From positions 1-6,072 of the forward strand of contig CADCPL010000001.1 of NCBI GenBank assembly GCA_902803305.1: a stretch of DNA of 6,072 nt, in the 5' to 3' direction. The stretch comes from an uncultured Lachnospiraceae bacterium (GTDB lineage: Bacteria > Bacillota > Clostridia > Lachnospirales > Lachnospiraceae). A program made the position numbers and the translations under genes. Below the pieces are notes generated by a model. The model was given only the letters and a program-made list of their open reading frames with translations, ran no database searches and was not told the DNA's origin. Positions 5,178 to 6,072 of the stretch are shown piece after piece (position 1 is the stretch's first letter; each line of letters begins with the position of its first letter).

Positions 5178-5552
5178 ATGGCAATGCTTGAATCCGGTGA
5201 GGATTATCTCGAAACAATTTACATATTGAAAAAGAAAAACGGAGTGGTCTATTCCATCGATGTGGCAAGAGAGCTGGGGTTCACAAGACCTAGCGTTTCC
5301 CGTGCGATGAGCATACTGAGGGAAGAAGAATACATAACGATGGATGAGGTCGGCAAGGAGATCAACCTTACCGAGAAGGGCCGCAAAAAAGCCGTTGAAG
5401 TATACGACAGGCACAAGACTCTCACCGCCTTCCTGCAGAAGACGGCAGGAGTATCGGAGAAGATCGCCGAACAGGATGCATGCCGTATCGAGCATATCAT
5501 CAGCACCTCCACGTTCAGAGGAATCAAAAATTACATGAAAAACGATCAATAA
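5178..5552 (+). CDS. DtxR/MntR-family metal-dependent transcriptional regulator
   Basis: This 124-residue cytoplasmic repressor would bind DNA as a dimer when loaded with a divalent metal (iron or manganese). The N-terminal winged helix-turn-helix spans about 8-68, with the recognition region in ELGFTRPSVSRAMSIL (32-47) and the wing near 52-66. The helical dimerisation and metal-binding part covers 70-118. There is no C-terminal SH3-like domain, so the protein has the short MntR-like two-domain form. Candidate metal ligands by family alignment from memory are D9, E12, H79, C102, E105 and H106. D9 is the MntR-type residue, while C102 in the ACRIEH motif (101-106) is the DtxR/IdeR-type residue, so the metal preference cannot be read off. 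It stands alone after a terminator and is followed 29 bases later by a rubrerythrin gene, probably on the same transcript, which links metal status to peroxide defence. Confidence 0.9.
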   Translation: MAMLESGEDYLETIYILKKKNGVVYSIDVARELGFTRPSVSRAMSILREEEYITMDEVGKEINLTEKGRKKAVEVYDRHKTLTAFLQKTAGVSEKIAEQDACRIEHIISTSTFRGIKNYMKNDQ

Positions 5553-5581
5553 GATCATTCATCACGAAAGGAGAATACATT

Positions 5582-6072
5582 ATGAAATGGGTTTGTCAGG
5601 TATGTGGTTATGTTCATGAAGGAGACCAGCCTCCGGAGGCTTGTCCGCAGTGTAAGGCTCCCGCTTCCAAGTTCACGAAGCAGGAAGGCGAGATGACATG
5701 GGCAGCAGAACATGTTGTCGGAGTGGCACAGGGCGTATCCGATGATATCATTGCTGATCTTCGTGCTAACTTTAACGGAGAGTGCTCGGAAGTAGGAATG
5801 TATCTTGCAATGGCAAGAGTTGCATTCAGAGAGGGTTATCCCGAGATCGGAATGTACTATGAGAAGGCTGCTTTTGAAGAGGCAGAGCATGCTGCCAAGT
5901 TTGCGGAGCTTCTCGGAGAAGTTGTTACGGATTCAACCAAGAAAAATCTTGAGATGCGTATAGAAGCAGAGAACGGAGCAACCGCAGGCAAGACAGATCT
6001 TGCTAAGCGTGCGAAGGCTGCAAACCTTGATGCGATCCATGACACAGTCCATGAGATGGCAAGAGATGAGGC
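5582..6072 (+). CDS. Reverse rubrerythrin (rubredoxin domain first), 3' end outside window
   Basis: The open frame runs off the window after 163 complete codons, close to the roughly 180 residues usual for this type. The N-terminal rubredoxin-like domain has CQVC at 5-8 and CPQC at 21-24, which bind one iron. It is followed by a four-helix diiron domain: E67 and E70 in the first helix (NGECSE), E100-A-E-H103 (ExxH) in the second, E128 and E130 in MRIEAENGAT, and the start of a second ligand motif HEMARDE at 157-163. In clostridia such proteins take electrons from NADH through a reductase and rubredoxin and reduce hydrogen peroxide, and in part oxygen, to water in the cytoplasm. Having the rubredoxin domain at the N-terminus is the reverse order to classical rubrerythrin and is typical of clostridial oxygen-stress forms. 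The ribosome site AAAGGAG (5567-5573) lies eight bases before the ATG. The gap of 29 bases after the regulator suggests an operon. Confidence 0.93.
   Translation, partial: MKWVCQVCGYVHEGDQPPEACPQCKAPASKFTKQEGEMTWAAEHVVGVAQGVSDDIIADLRANFNGECSEVGMYLAMARVAFREGYPEIGMYYEKAAFEEAEHAAKFAELLGEVVTDSTKKNLEMRIEAENGATAGKTDLAKRAKAANLDAIHDTVHEMARDE

Noticed and set aside
5058..5558. A 166-codon open frame on the minus strand across the metalloregulator gene.
   Set aside because: The plus-strand frame has a clear DtxR-family sequence and ribosome site. The antisense frame has neither.
1..6072. CRISPR arrays, insertion sequences, phage or integrative element signs.
   Set aside because: No spaced direct repeats, transposase, integrase or terminal inverted repeats are visible, and gene style is even across the window.

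Overview
The window looks like chromosome from a motile, anaerobic Firmicute, most likely a Lachnospiraceae-type clostridium. The reasons are strong AGGAGG-type ribosome sites before nearly every gene, moderate GC, a DUF975 membrane protein, a clostridial-style GGDEF protein, two flagellum-associated orphan proteins of the Lachnospiraceae type, and a rubrerythrin with its rubredoxin domain at the N-terminus. Genus cannot be set from the sequence alone.

Layout. (1) Bases 1-124 hold a good sigma-A promoter with an extended -10. It drives a two-gene unit: a DUF975 integral membrane protein (125-805) and, 10 bases on, a membrane-anchored diguanylate cyclase with an extracytoplasmic Cache-like sensor, HAMP and GGDEF domains (816-2288). 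(2) Converging on it from the minus strand is a solitary PotD-like polyamine-binding lipoprotein (2301-3353) with its own promoter. A hairpin shared by the two gene ends (2289-2317) probably terminates both. (3) Bases 3354-3643 are a regulatory intergenic region. They hold the leftward promoter of the lipoprotein gene, a rightward sigma-28 (SigD) type promoter at 3446-3472, about 110 bases able to form alternative RNA structures ending in a terminator-like hairpin, and a second, gene-proximal sigma-A-like promoter. (4) Two genes follow as an operon: a helical soluble protein of a conserved clostridial family (3644-4243) and a protein whose C-terminal part resembles the end of the flagellar cap protein FliD (4269-4988), closed by a 13-bp perfect terminator stem. 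(5) The last block is a short DtxR/MntR-family metal-responsive repressor (5178-5552) followed 29 bases later by a reverse-type rubrerythrin (5582 to past the window end), a likely metal and oxidative-stress pair.

How it may fit together. The cyclase, the orphan polyamine-binding protein and the SigD-promoted flagellar-type genes suggest a locus around motility and surface signalling. The arrangement recalls Vibrio NspS-MbaA, where a PotD-like protein reports polyamines to a membrane c-di-GMP enzyme. This link is inference; no experiment or search was available. The most novel-looking items are the SigD promoter with its structured leader, the orphan PotD/GGDEF pairing, the small FliD-like protein, and the mixed metal site of the DtxR-family regulator.
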